64,000 bases of DNA, taken from contig CAAERQ010000034.1 in assembly GCA_900758475.1 (NCBI GenBank), positions 17,318 to 81,317 on the forward strand. Reading direction: 5' to 3'. Positions 15,992-24,074 of this stretch are shown piece after piece. Both the position numbers and the translations under genes were made by a program. The notes beneath the pieces are model-generated. The model was not told where the DNA came from. It saw only the letters and a list, made by a program, of their open reading frames with translations, and searched no databases. Source of the stretch: an uncultured Collinsella sp. (GTDB lineage: Bacteria > Actinomycetota > Coriobacteriia > Coriobacteriales > Coriobacteriaceae). The first letter of the stretch is position 1. The number at the start of each line of letters is the position of its first letter.

Positions 15992-16939
15992 TTACATAGC
16001 GAGGGCCGTGCGGATGAATGGGTCGCCGAGGGCCTCGCGGAGCCAGGGGGCCAGCTGCTCGGGGTGACCCTGCAGGTAGCCTTTGAGCTCGGACGGAGCC
16101 ACGCGACGCACTTCCGAGATCTCCTCTTGGTTGATATGCAGCTCGCCCGGCTCAACATGGGCAAGGTAGACCTCGCACCATTCGCACTCGCAGCGACCGT
16201 CGCCGTGGTCCTCGCGGTACACCACGTGTCCGAGGTGCTTGAGCTGATCGGGCTCGCGCGTAATGCCGAGCTCTTCGTTGATGCGGCGCGCCGTGGCGGC
16301 CGCGACGTCTTCCCCGGGGAGCGGATGGCCGGCGCAGCTATCGGCCAGCACCCCGCCCCACAGGCGCTTGAGCGGACTGCGGCGACAGAGCAGCAGGCGC
16401 GCGTCTTCGCCCCGGCCCTCGACCAAAAGCGTCAGAAATGCCTGATGCAGGATGCCCTCACCAGCATGGGCCTCGATGCGGTCGACGGGGCCAAGCGCCT
16501 CGCCGGTCGCAGCATCGACCGCCACGACCTCGGCGCCCGCACCGCCCTCATCCCAGCCGGCGCGCAGAATGCGGGCTGCGGCTTCCTCGAGCGCGGCGAT
16601 GAGCTCCTTGGTGGTGTCGAGCACGCGCTGCAGGTCGTCACCGCTCGCTTGTTCAACATGAAAACCCGTGCTTGCAACTACCGGCACGCCAAAGCGCGTG
16701 GCCAGCGCCGCCGCGATATCGTGCGCCGGGATCTCGTCTCGATGGCACGGAACGGCCAGGATGCTCACCGTTGCCGTACGGCCGGGCTCGGGGCGCGGAA
16801 TGGCCTGCGCCGTGGCGCCCAGGTGCGCAAACTCCGGCGAGCAGGCGTACACCGCCATGCCTCGCGGCGTCACCGTCAGCTGGGCCTCGAGCGCAAACTT
16901 GCCCTCGCCCACTGCAACCTTTGTCGTGTGCATACCCAT
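15992..16939 (-). CDS. Fusion of an LpdD-like domain with type I isopentenyl-diphosphate delta-isomerase (Nudix)
   Basis: The C-terminal part (residues 136-315) is a complete type I IPP isomerase, which converts IPP to DMAPP. It conserves the metal ligands expected from E. coli Idi (H158, H165, H205, E251, E253) and the catalytic Cys C202 in SCAGHP, and it contains KHLGHVVYR and CECEWCEVYL. The N-terminal 125 residues are not an Idi element. Their pattern (FAHLGATAQA, then VPCHRDEIPAHDIAAALA, then VVASTGFHVE) resembles LpdD, the small protein of gallate decarboxylase operons thought to aid prenylated flavin; this match is from memory and less certain. ATG 16939 follows GGAG. It lies upstream of the DASS, UbiD and UbiX genes on the same strand. 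Confidence 0.85.
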   Translation of the reverse strand: MGMHTTKVAVGEGKFALEAQLTVTPRGMAVYACSPEFAHLGATAQAIPRPEPGRTATVSILAVPCHRDEIPAHDIAAALATRFGVPVVASTGFHVEQASGDDLQRVLDTTKELIAALEEAAARILRAGWDEGGAGAEVVAVDAATGEALGPVDRIEAHAGEGILHQAFLTLLVEGRGEDARLLLCRRSPLKRLWGGVLADSCAGHPLPGEDVAAATARRINEELGITREPDQLKHLGHVVYREDHGDGRCECEWCEVYLAHVEPGELHINQEEISEVRRVAPSELKGYLQGHPEQLAPWLREALGDPFIRTALAM

Positions 16940-17011
16940 GGGATCTCCTGCCGCCCGCGATGTACCTGAGACCATCTTCGCCTGTATTGCGACTATACAG
17001 GCAAGCCCTCC

Positions 17012-17042
17012 ATGTGACAAAGGGACTGCCCCTTTGTCACAT
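17012..17042. repeat. AAAGGGACTG palindrome (family P1)
   Basis: ATGTGACAAAGGG and CCCTTTGTCACAT form a perfect palindrome with a short centre. It lies between the divergently transcribed IDI fusion and MFS genes. Confidence 0.8.
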
Positions 17043-17100
17043 TCTGTTAGAGTTGCAGGAAGTGAATCCCGCTTATTCATGCGACATTGGAGTGACAACC

Positions 17101-18354
17101 TTGACCGCCGCAACCACGCCTAAAAGTAAGCCAACCGCCGCCGCGCTCTCCCCCGCGCGCACCAAGCTCTGCCTGGCGCTGCTCGTGCTGTTGGGATTCT
17201 CGCTCGGCTGCTCCGAGTTCGTGGTCATCGGCATCGAAAGCGACTTGGCAACGGAACTCGGCATATCACTTGCCACTGCGGGCCAGCTCATCAGCGTGTT
17301 TGCGCTCGTCTACGCTATCGCGACGCCGGTGCTCGCGCTCAGCACGGGGCGATTCCGCCGCTACCAGCTGCTCGTGTGCTATAGCGTCGTCTTTGTGCTC
17401 GGCAACCTGGTCATGGCGTTGGCTCCCAACTTCCAGGTGCTGTTTATCTCACGCATTGTCCTGGGCTCTGTCTCGGGTGCGCTGCTCGCCGTGGGCGTGA
17501 CGTACATCCCTGAGCTGCTATCCCCGCAGCAAACCTCACTTGCCATCTCGGTCGTGTACGGCGCGTTTTCCGTGGCGATGGTCTTTGTGACCTCGATTGG
17601 CAAGTTTGTGGCCGACACACTCGATTGGCACGTGGCCATGTACGGCACGCTGACCTTTGCCGTTTTGATCTGTAGCGCGCTCGTGGCGTTTATGCCTCGC
17701 GCCGGGCAGACCGATGAGCCCGCCACCTTCCGCGAGCAGGCGGGGCTACTACGCGAGCCGAGTATCATCACCGGCATGCTCATCTTCTTGTTTGGCGTGG
17801 GCTCGGTCTACGTATTCTACGGCTACGTGACGCCTTATCTGGAGCAGGTGCTGGGCATGGATACCGTTCAGGCGAGCACCACACTTATGGCCTATGGCGT
17901 GTTCTGCCTGATCTCGAACATCCTGGGCGGATGGATCGATGCGCGTTTTGGCATGAAGGCGCTGCTGGTTACGTTTGTGCTGCAGGCGGCGGCACTGCTC
18001 GGGCTGTTTGCCGTGGGCGCCGCCATGCCGCTCGCGCTGGTCTTTGTCTTTAGCCTGGCGATGCTCATGTACCTGTTCTCGGTGTCGTGCATCACGCACT
18101 TTATGGACGTGGCACGCAGCCGCCATCCCAAGTCGATGGTACTCGCAAGTTCGGTTGAGCCCATGGCGTTTAACGTCGGCATCTCGTTTGGCACCGCAGT
18201 GGGCGGCGCCGTGGTAAGCGGAGTTGGCATTGCATATGTAGGCGCGGTCGGTGCCGTGTTCTCGCTTGTGGCCTGGGCGCTCACGCTGGTGACGATTAAG
18301 TTGGCTCGCTGGGAGCGCCGTCGTCAATCAGCACAGCCCCGGATGCAGGCATAG
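17101..18354 (+). CDS. MFS transporter, DHA1/AraJ-like exporter
   Basis: The protein of 417 residues has 12 predicted membrane segments and the DHA1 motifs of the AraJ, YdhP and sugar-efflux group. An early helix reads LGCSEFVVIGIESDLATELGIS, then a loop reads STGRFRRYQL, and helix 5 reads SRIVLGSVSGALLAVG. It should export a drug or small metabolite by proton antiport. No ATG gives a plausible start; TTG 17101 is preferred because GGAG lies 8 bases upstream. An in-frame GTG at 17092 is the alternative. It is divergent from the IDI fusion gene. Confidence 0.88.
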   Translation: MTAATTPKSKPTAAALSPARTKLCLALLVLLGFSLGCSEFVVIGIESDLATELGISLATAGQLISVFALVYAIATPVLALSTGRFRRYQLLVCYSVVFVLGNLVMALAPNFQVLFISRIVLGSVSGALLAVGVTYIPELLSPQQTSLAISVVYGAFSVAMVFVTSIGKFVADTLDWHVAMYGTLTFAVLICSALVAFMPRAGQTDEPATFREQAGLLREPSIITGMLIFLFGVGSVYVFYGYVTPYLEQVLGMDTVQASTTLMAYGVFCLISNILGGWIDARFGMKALLVTFVLQAAALLGLFAVGAAMPLALVFVFSLAMLMYLFSVSCITHFMDVARSRHPKSMVLASSVEPMAFNVGISFGTAVGGAVVSGVGIAYVGAVGAVFSLVAWALTLVTIKLARWERRRQSAQPRMQA

Positions 18355-18440
18355 GGGCGAACATAGCCCAAGGTGGCGAGCAACCGGTGAAAACCGTCCC
18401 ATACGAGTAGTGTTTATCCGCCTGCAAGCTCCAGCAGTGC

Positions 18441-18535
18441 AATTTCGTGTACTTCAGATACACGCTTTTCCACTATTTCGTGTATTCCAAGTACATGAAA
18501 TCGTACTAAACTATGTATCTGAAGTACACGAAATT
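18441..18535. promoter_or_regulatory. Nested inverted repeats upstream of the DUF4143 ATPase
   Basis: A perfect 21-bp inverted repeat (left arm 18441-18461 beginning AATTTCGTGTACTTC; right arm 18515-18535) encloses a third, similar near-palindrome (ATTTCGTGTA...TACATGAAAT, about 18475-18502). Three copies of an operator-like GTGTACTTC core just before the gene at 18550 suggest autoregulation or a promoter control region. Confidence 0.5.
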
Positions 18536-18549
18536 GGAAAGGCGGCCCC

Positions 18550-19920
18550 ATGCGCAGATCAATCGAATCCGTTATCGAATCATGGGCGACAAAGGACGCG
18601 TCGCGCCCCATCCTCATCCGTGGTGCGCGACGCGTAGGCAAAACGTACGTTGCCGAGGAAATCGGCAGACGAATCGCCGGCGATGCGTTTGTCAAACTCG
18701 ACTTTCAGACCGATCTTGAGCTGATCGCTCCGCTGTTCGACTGTCCCACCGACGACGTTGACGCCATCGTGGCGCGAATCTCAGACTATAAACGCACCCC
18801 CATTCGCAAAGAAACCGCCTTCATCCTGTTTGACGAGGTGCAGCTCTGCGAACGGGCGCTCAACTCGCTTCGCTTTTTTTCGGGTTCGGGCTGGCGCATA
18901 TGCGCGACCGGCAGTCAGCTCGGCGTCGCCACGCGCAAGCGCAAGTTGCCTTTTCCCAGCGGCGTTCGTCAAGAGACCATGCATCCTATGTCGTTCGAGG
19001 AGTTTCTCTGGGCGCTCGACGAGGAGCAGATGGCCAATGCCATTCGTACCCACGCCGGCACGCTCGAGACCTACGCCGCGCACCAAGCCGCGCTCAGCCT
19101 GTTTCATCGATACCAGATCGTGGGCGGCATGCCCGCCGCCGTCAACGCATATCGCAAGACGTTATCCATCGAGGATGCGCGCGTCGAGCAGCGCGAAATC
19201 GACGAGACCTATACCGCCGATATGACCGACCCCGAAAACGGGATCAGCGGCGTGGCGGCGCGCAAGGTCTGGCGCTCCATTCCGTCCCAGCTGCTGAGAT
19301 CGTCCACAAAAAAATTCAAGTACTCCGAGGTCGAACGCGGAGGCCGTCGCGCCAAGCTTATCGAGCCGCTCGACTGGCTCGAAGGCGCCGGCATCATATC
19401 GGTCAACAACCTGACCGAAGGCATCGAGCCTCCCCTCGTTCCCTTCGACGACGAAGATGGAAGTTTCTTTAAGGTCTATCTTCTCGATACCGGCCTCATG
19501 TTCTACAAACTCGGCATCAACCCGCGGCTCTGGCTCGACCTCAAAGAGGATTCCGCCATAGCGCTATCTTCCGACTTCCGAGGCGCCCTGGCGGAAAACT
19601 CGGTCATGCAAGCATTTTCGGGCAATAGCTTGCAGACGTATTACTGGGTGCCGCCGTCGTCTTGGAAGACGACCGGCGAGCTCGATTTTTTACTTCAGAC
19701 CGACCGTATGGAAATTGTGCCCGTCGAAGTAAAGTCCGCACGTAACGTGCGCGCGAGAACCCTCGGGTCGTTTATGGACAAAGCCCGATCGCCATATGCC
19801 TACATTTTGTCCGAGAACAATTTTTCCCGCAGCGAAACCGATGACGGGCGCGAGCTGCGCCACCTCCCCTTGTACGCAGCGGGCTTTATTGGAGCAAACT
19901 GCCTCAAGAGCAGTCTGTAA
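18550..19920 (+). CDS. AAA ATPase with DUF4143 domain
   Basis: A 456-residue protein of the AAA_14/DUF4143 family. Walker A is GARRVGKT (residues 25-32), Walker B is AFILFDEVQ, and a sensor block CATGSQLG follows. The C-terminal DUF4143 half ends with a nuclease-like strand pattern, GELDFLLQTDRMEIVPVEVKSAR. These proteins are common and often duplicated in gut bacteria; their role is unknown, although a restriction-like or toxin-like function has been suggested. It starts 14 bp after nested inverted repeats and is followed after 33 bp by a phosphatase gene. A second member lies at 20529-21890 on the other strand. Confidence 0.9.
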   Translation: MRRSIESVIESWATKDASRPILIRGARRVGKTYVAEEIGRRIAGDAFVKLDFQTDLELIAPLFDCPTDDVDAIVARISDYKRTPIRKETAFILFDEVQLCERALNSLRFFSGSGWRICATGSQLGVATRKRKLPFPSGVRQETMHPMSFEEFLWALDEEQMANAIRTHAGTLETYAAHQAALSLFHRYQIVGGMPAAVNAYRKTLSIEDARVEQREIDETYTADMTDPENGISGVAARKVWRSIPSQLLRSSTKKFKYSEVERGGRRAKLIEPLDWLEGAGIISVNNLTEGIEPPLVPFDDEDGSFFKVYLLDTGLMFYKLGINPRLWLDLKEDSAIALSSDFRGALAENSVMQAFSGNSLQTYYWVPPSSWKTTGELDFLLQTDRMEIVPVEVKSARNVRARTLGSFMDKARSPYAYILSENNFSRSETDDGRELRHLPLYAAGFIGANCLKSSL

Positions 19921-19953
19921 GCCCTGCGCGACCGCCTAGAAAGGAAGCCGCTC

Positions 19954-20403
19954 ATGCAACGCATTCTTTTTATCTGCTATGGAAATATCTGTCGCTCGAC
20001 GATGGCTGAGTCCGTGTTTACCGAGCTGGTGCGGCGCGCCGGGCGCGCGGGCGAGTTTGTCATTGACTCCGCTGCGACCTCAACTGAGGAGATCGGCAAC
20101 CCGCCGCATCATGGCACGGTCGCCAAGCTGCGCGAAGTCGGGATTCCCGTCGTTGCGCACCGTGCCCGCCAGGTGCGTCGCGCGGAGTATGGCGACTGGG
20201 ATCACATTGTCTATATGGATGCTGAGAACGCGCGGGGCCTGCGTCGCATCTTTGGCGACGCAGGCCCCGACGGAAAGATTACGCGCTTGCTCGATTGGAC
20301 CGAGTGTCCCGGCGACGTGGCCGACCCCTGGTACACCGGCAATTTCGATGCCACCTACCGCGATGTGCTCGCCGGTTGCACCGCTATGCTCGAGCAGCTG
20401 TAG
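19954..20403 (+). CDS. Low-molecular-weight protein tyrosine phosphatase
   Basis: A 149-residue protein with the P-loop CYGNICRS (residues 8-15), matching the C-x5-R-S signature, and the catalytic Asp in DPWYTGNF near residue 122. It dephosphorylates phosphotyrosine or phosphoarginine residues in the cytoplasm. In actinobacteria and firmicutes such enzymes often counter tyrosine kinases of capsule assembly or act as arginine phosphatases; no kinase is near. AAAGGAAG precedes the ATG. It is probably co-transcribed with the DUF4143 gene. Confidence 0.93.
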   Translation: MQRILFICYGNICRSTMAESVFTELVRRAGRAGEFVIDSAATSTEEIGNPPHHGTVAKLREVGIPVVAHRARQVRRAEYGDWDHIVYMDAENARGLRRIFGDAGPDGKITRLLDWTECPGDVADPWYTGNFDATYRDVLAGCTAMLEQL

Positions 20404-20499
20404 GTTCGTGGGCGCACGAACCGCGCCCACGGCATAAATCGAGCGTAGATTTTCTCCCACTTTGAGCGTTCAAGTGCGCTCTATACGGGAGAAAATCCA
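20403..20499. terminator. Two stem-loops after the phosphatase gene
   Basis: GGTTCGTG and CACGAACC (20403-20422) form a tight hairpin overlapping the phosphatase stop. TAGATTTTCTCCC (20446-20458) pairs with GGGAGAAAATCCA (20487-20499). A half P1 palindrome follows at 20508-20530. This convergent region probably ends transcription from both sides. Confidence 0.5.
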
Positions 20500-20528
20500 C
20501 ACTCATGAATGTGACAAAGGGACTGGCC

Positions 20529-21890
20529 CTAGACCGGCTTGACCTCCAGCTTAATCCCCTTGGCACAGGAGTCGCCCAAAACATCCGAAAGGGCCCAGGT
20601 CGCATATAGAGGCAAATAGAGAACCGCTCCGTTGCGCTCAACGTTGCCTCTCGAGAAAACAATCCCGAGCCTTACGCCATATTCAGCCGTATCAAGCACA
20701 TGACCGAGCACAGCGTGCGCGTGGTAATAGGAGCCCGATTTAACCTCGATCGGAACAGCCGTCCCATCCGGTCCATCGACCGCAAAGTCCACTTCACCGC
20801 GCTTTTTTGTCTGATAGTAGTAAAGCTGGCGATTTTGGGCAGCCAGCTGCTGGGCCACCACGTTTTCGTAAATGCCGCCCAGATTGGGCTCCTTGCTATC
20901 AAGATACGCCGCTTGGGCGACTCCAACGGGGTAGCGCGCCATCAACATGCCCGTATCCGATTGATATAGCTTGAACTGCGATGGCCGCGCCGTCTTGAGC
21001 AGGGGCGATTTTGGCTCGGTTACGATATCGGCTTTGAGAGCAACGCCGGCATCGACAAGCCATACAAAATCTCGCTGATACTTCTCGTAGTAAGCCTTGG
21101 GGTCAATGGAATTGAGCACGAAGCGCTTGTTTTCGCCCTCGAGCATAATAGGGAGCTGATCGTAGATGCTCTGCACCTGCAGGGCTCGCCCGTTTGCATA
21201 CTTGGAGATATCCCGCCGGTACTGTTCGTTGAGCTCTGACTGTAGCCGACGAACAGAGGCAAGGTCGCCCTGCGTGTCAAGGAAACGCTGCACAACCTCC
21301 GGCATTCCGCCGACAACGGTATAGGTCCTGAAGTTTGCCATCATCGCGTCATGAATGTAATCAGGAATGGGCCTCTCGCTGATACACGCGTCACGTATCG
21401 TTTGACGAGCCCCCTCGCTCACCCCGATTGCCCAGCAAAACTCCTCAAAATCGAGCGGGAACATCCTAAGCTCGTGGACATACCCCACGGGATAGGACCT
21501 GACGCCCTTGAGCTGGGTCCCGAGCATTGACCCCGAAAACGCCCAACGGCACCTCCCGTCCTCAACAAGGAACTTTGCCATCGTCATGATGTCGGGGGCC
21601 TCTTGGACCTCATCGATAAACACGAGCGTTTTGCCTGGTGCAATCGACTTTCCCGAAAGAAGCGTCACCCTGCTGATGAAATCATCGGCATCCCGCGCCT
21701 CGAGAAGAGCATCTTTTGCCTGGCGATTTTCCATGAGGTTAAGCTCGATGTAGGTTGCATGGTTGGCTTTGCCAAATGCGCGAATCGAATAGCTTTTGCC
21801 AATCTGGCGAGAACCCGTAATGAACAAGGCCTTTTGCTCGGAAGACTTCAGCCAACGCTCCAGCTCTGCCGCTATTTTCCTGCGCAGCAT
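20529..21890 (-). CDS. AAA ATPase with DUF4143 domain (second copy)
   Basis: A protein of 453 residues, only distantly similar to the neighbour at 18550, with Walker A GSRQIGKS, Walker B TLVFIDEVQEA and the sensor strand WAFSGSMLG. The C-terminal half has a nuclease-like core, KKRGEVDFAVDGPDGTAVPIEVKSG, in which the Asp and the E-x-K resemble PD-(D/E)XK sites. The family's function is unknown. ATG 21890 follows GGGGAGAG. Upstream are two 18-bp direct repeats that may control it. Confidence 0.9.
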   Translation of the reverse strand: MLRRKIAAELERWLKSSEQKALFITGSRQIGKSYSIRAFGKANHATYIELNLMENRQAKDALLEARDADDFISRVTLLSGKSIAPGKTLVFIDEVQEAPDIMTMAKFLVEDGRCRWAFSGSMLGTQLKGVRSYPVGYVHELRMFPLDFEEFCWAIGVSEGARQTIRDACISERPIPDYIHDAMMANFRTYTVVGGMPEVVQRFLDTQGDLASVRRLQSELNEQYRRDISKYANGRALQVQSIYDQLPIMLEGENKRFVLNSIDPKAYYEKYQRDFVWLVDAGVALKADIVTEPKSPLLKTARPSQFKLYQSDTGMLMARYPVGVAQAAYLDSKEPNLGGIYENVVAQQLAAQNRQLYYYQTKKRGEVDFAVDGPDGTAVPIEVKSGSYYHAHAVLGHVLDTAEYGVRLGIVFSRGNVERNGAVLYLPLYATWALSDVLGDSCAKGIKLEVKPV

Positions 21891-21909
21891 AGGCTCTCCC
21901 CTCAGTGTC

Positions 21910-21993
21910 ATCAAATGAAATGCAAAGTTTTATACGCTTGATTATCGATGAGACGCAGAATTTTTAGAATCTAAAATCAAATGAAATGCAGAG
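21910..21993 (-). promoter_or_regulatory. Pair of 18-bp direct repeats upstream of the second DUF4143 gene
   Basis: ATCAAATGAAATGCAAAG (21910-21927) recurs as ATCAAATGAAATGCAGAG (21976-21993), 66 bp apart, in an AT-rich stretch just before the start at 21890. They look like paired regulator sites. Confidence 0.45.
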
Positions 21994-22031
21994 ATTTGAG
22001 ATTATAAGCAAAAGAAGGGGCACCACCGGCG

Positions 22032-22064
22032 AATGTGGCAAAGGGGCTGTCCCTTTGCCACATT
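22032..22064. repeat. AAAGGGGCTG palindrome (family P1)
   Basis: AATGTGGCAAAGGG and CCCTTTGCCACATT form the arms of a 33-bp perfect palindrome. The C-G pair that replaces the usual A-T pair in the arms shows compensatory change within the family. It lies 9 bp from the stop of the TIGR04076 gene. Confidence 0.8.
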
Positions 22065-22072
22065 GCGCTCGA

Positions 22073-22402
22073 CTACTCGTCAACGATCTCGGCAAGCCAG
22101 ACGTTCAGCGTATCGACCTCGGGGCAGCAGAACTTTGCCGTACCGGGCTCGTTGCCAGGCACGGTTCCGCCATAGCGCAGGATATCGATATAGGGAAAGC
22201 CCACATGGCAGGCCATGGCGCACATCTTGCCGCGGTCTCGGTCGAAGTCGAAGACGTCTCCCGGCTTGTGCCCGTGGTGACAACGGCACGCACCCAGCTG
22301 GTCCACGCAGCTCACGCGGATGCACGGACGCTTGCCCCGCGGCGCGCCGAGCGGCTTGTTCTCGCCCACAGGCTTGGCGCCGCCCTCGCCAGCATTACTC
22401 AT
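22073..22402 (-). CDS. TIGR04076 family small Cys-rich protein
   Basis: A 109-residue protein. The patterns CRCHHGHKPGD (residues 39-49), a mid CAMACH, and CCPEVDTLNVWL at the C-terminus fit the uncharacterised TIGR04076 family found in anaerobes. Its conserved Cys and His could bind a metal; the function is unknown. Its start codon overlaps the stop region of the pyridoxal kinase gene by 8 bp (ATGAGTAA), so it is likely translationally coupled to it. Confidence 0.85.
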   Translation of the reverse strand: MSNAGEGGAKPVGENKPLGAPRGKRPCIRVSCVDQLGACRCHHGHKPGDVFDFDRDRGKMCAMACHVGFPYIDILRYGGTVPGNEPGTAKFCCPEVDTLNVWLAEIVDE

Positions 22403-23219
22403 GGTCGATCACATCCAGGCAGGCCTCGATGGGAAGGCCAGCCGACTTGTCCTCTTGGTCGGCATTGCGCTCGATAAGCTCAGCCACCACGCGCATGGCA
22501 TCGGACGTCGCGCGCTGCAGACTCCAACCTGCCATAACGCGGCCGACGAGCACCGCCGAGAACGTGTCGCCCGTGCCCGGGAAATAGACCGGGATCAGGT
22601 CGAAGGGAATCGTGAAGTACTCCCCCGCCACATGGTCGTAACCGATGACGACATTCGCACCGTCGACCACAGCGCTCGTAATGACCACCGACTTGGCACC
22701 CAGGACACGCACGGCGTCCACAAGGGCGCGGGCCTCATCGGGCGTAATTTGCTCGGCAATAGGCCTATCGGCAAGCAGGCACGCCTCGGTATAGTTGGGC
22801 ACCGCGTAGTCTGCGCACTCCAGCAGGTGCCGCATAAGGCCAATCGTGGACTCGGGCACACCCGCATAGAGCTTGCCGTTGTCGCCCATGATGGGGTCGA
22901 CGAACACCTTGGTGCCCTTTTGCGCGCGGCGGTGGCAAAAGTCCGAGATAATGCGCGTCTCTTCCTCGGTCACGATAAAGCCGGTCGAGATGGCATCGAA
23001 CTCAAAGCCGAGCTCCTCCCAGATGGCGAGGCTCTGGCGGACATACTCCGTGGTGTCGTGGATGTAGAACTTGGGGTAGTTGAGCGTATCGGAAACGAGG
23101 GCCGTCGGCAGGTTGTGAATGCGATAGCCCATGTGCGACAGCACCGGCAGCATGGCGGAAAGCGCGACCTTGCCGTAACCGCACATATCGTTGATCAGCA
23201 GCAGCTGAGTATTCTTCAT
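22395..23219 (-). CDS. Pyridoxamine/pyridoxal kinase
   Basis: A 274-residue ribokinase-fold enzyme that phosphorylates vitamin B6 vitamers in the PLP salvage route. It has LINDMCGYGKVALSAMLPVLSHMGY at the N-terminus (substrate lid region), VFVDPIMGDNGKLY in the middle, the anion-hole motif PGTGDTFSAV near residue 220, and TSAVVDGANVV. It could be PdxY or PdxK type. ATG 23219 has AAGGGGG upstream; a longer frame to 23288 adds an unlikely leader. It overlaps the downstream TIGR04076 gene. Confidence 0.93.
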   Translation of the reverse strand: MKNTQLLLINDMCGYGKVALSAMLPVLSHMGYRIHNLPTALVSDTLNYPKFYIHDTTEYVRQSLAIWEELGFEFDAISTGFIVTEEETRIISDFCHRRAQKGTKVFVDPIMGDNGKLYAGVPESTIGLMRHLLECADYAVPNYTEACLLADRPIAEQITPDEARALVDAVRVLGAKSVVITSAVVDGANVVIGYDHVAGEYFTIPFDLIPVYFPGTGDTFSAVLVGRVMAGWSLQRATSDAMRVVAELIERNADQEDKSAGLPIEACLDVIDHE

Positions 23220-23344
23220 GAGTGTCCCCCTTGGTTCGGGCGCGGCGCAGCAGCGCCACAGTGCGACTAAGTGTAGCGCAGGGAGCACGGCAGGCGGGCG
23301 CTGGCGCCGTGGAGGGCAAATTGTTGCGGAAAGGTTTCGGAAAA

Positions 23345-23375
23345 TGATCCCTTTTCCTCCGTCCCCAAGGGATCA
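23345..23375. repeat. TGATCCCTT...AAGGGATCA palindrome
   Basis: Perfect 9-bp arms enclose TTCCTCCGTCCCC. The same 31-bp element, with compensatory stem changes, occurs inside the M20 gene at 4644-4674. Confidence 0.7.
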
Positions 23376-23403
23376 CATGCACCGAAGCGGACCGTGGCGG
23401 AAT

Positions 23404-23471
23404 CACAGATTGCTGCTTAGGAACGCTTGCAGCGTCGAGCGGTTACGGCGTTTGGCAAAACTCCGTAACTT
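23404..23471. repeat. Partial copy of the prfA-downstream structured repeat
   Basis: About 68 bp, ending in a GTTACGGCGTTT hairpin (23442-23469), matches 3051-3118 with roughly 85 percent identity by eye. The left half of the long palindrome is missing here. Confidence 0.65.
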
Positions 23472-23486
23472 AATAAGTTTGGTACC

Positions 23487-23549
23487 TTGACATTGATTTC
23501 TTATGCTCCTAGATTAGTTAGGCACAAAACAATTCCACTACCTAACTAA
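23487..23549 (+). promoter_or_regulatory. Promoter and operator of the marR-ABC exporter operon
   Basis: TTGACA (23487-23492) is followed after 17 bases by TAGATT (23510-23515). A perfect 9-bp inverted repeat, TTAGTTAGG (23514-23522) and CCTAACTAA (23541-23549), starts within the -10 and is well placed for autorepression by the MarR protein encoded next. Confidence 0.75.
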
Positions 23550-23570
23550 AGAAAGGAGCGAAGCTTAGAT

Positions 23571-24074
23571 ATGTGTGTTGAACCACTCGTCCTTCCACAT
23601 GAGCCCGGCGGTGACCCGTCGCAACCGGTAGACATACCCGAAGCGGTCAGCGCCGAAGACAAACTCGCCAAGCGCATCCTGAGCGGTCTGGGCTTTTGCG
23701 GCCATTACATGCACTTTCATGGCGGAGGCGTATCCGGCAAGGCGCCCATCATCTGCCTGCTGGCCAAGCAGCCCGGCAGCGAGATGTCGCAGCAGGAACT
23801 CGGCATGCACTTTGACCTCAAGCCGGGGTCGCTTTCCGAGATCCTGTCCAAGCTCGAGGTCAACGGCCTCATTGAGCGCAGCCGTAACCCCAAGGATCGA
23901 CGGCAACTCACCATTCGCCTGACCGAAACCGGCCGGGAAAACGCCCGCATCGACCAGGCCGCCCGCATTCGCTTTAGAGAGCAGGCCTTTAGCGCCCTCA
24001 CCCACGACGAGCGTGAGCAGCTCGCCGAAATGCTCGAGAAAATCCGCAAAACTTGGGAGGAACTGGATGATTAA
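23571..24074 (+). CDS. MarR-family transcriptional regulator
   Basis: A 167-residue protein with a winged helix-turn-helix at about residues 60-125 (MSQQELGMHFDLKPGSLSEILSKLEVNGLIER and the wing NPKDRRQLTIRLTETG). A 30-residue N-terminal tail contains several Pro and His. It probably represses the two ABC genes that follow and binds the inverted repeat at 23514-23549. GGAG lies 12 bases before the ATG. Its stop codon overlaps the start of the first ABC gene by 8 bp, which indicates one operon. Confidence 0.93.
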   Translation: MCVEPLVLPHEPGGDPSQPVDIPEAVSAEDKLAKRILSGLGFCGHYMHFHGGGVSGKAPIICLLAKQPGSEMSQQELGMHFDLKPGSLSEILSKLEVNGLIERSRNPKDRRQLTIRLTETGRENARIDQAARIRFREQAFSALTHDEREQLAEMLEKIRKTWEELDD

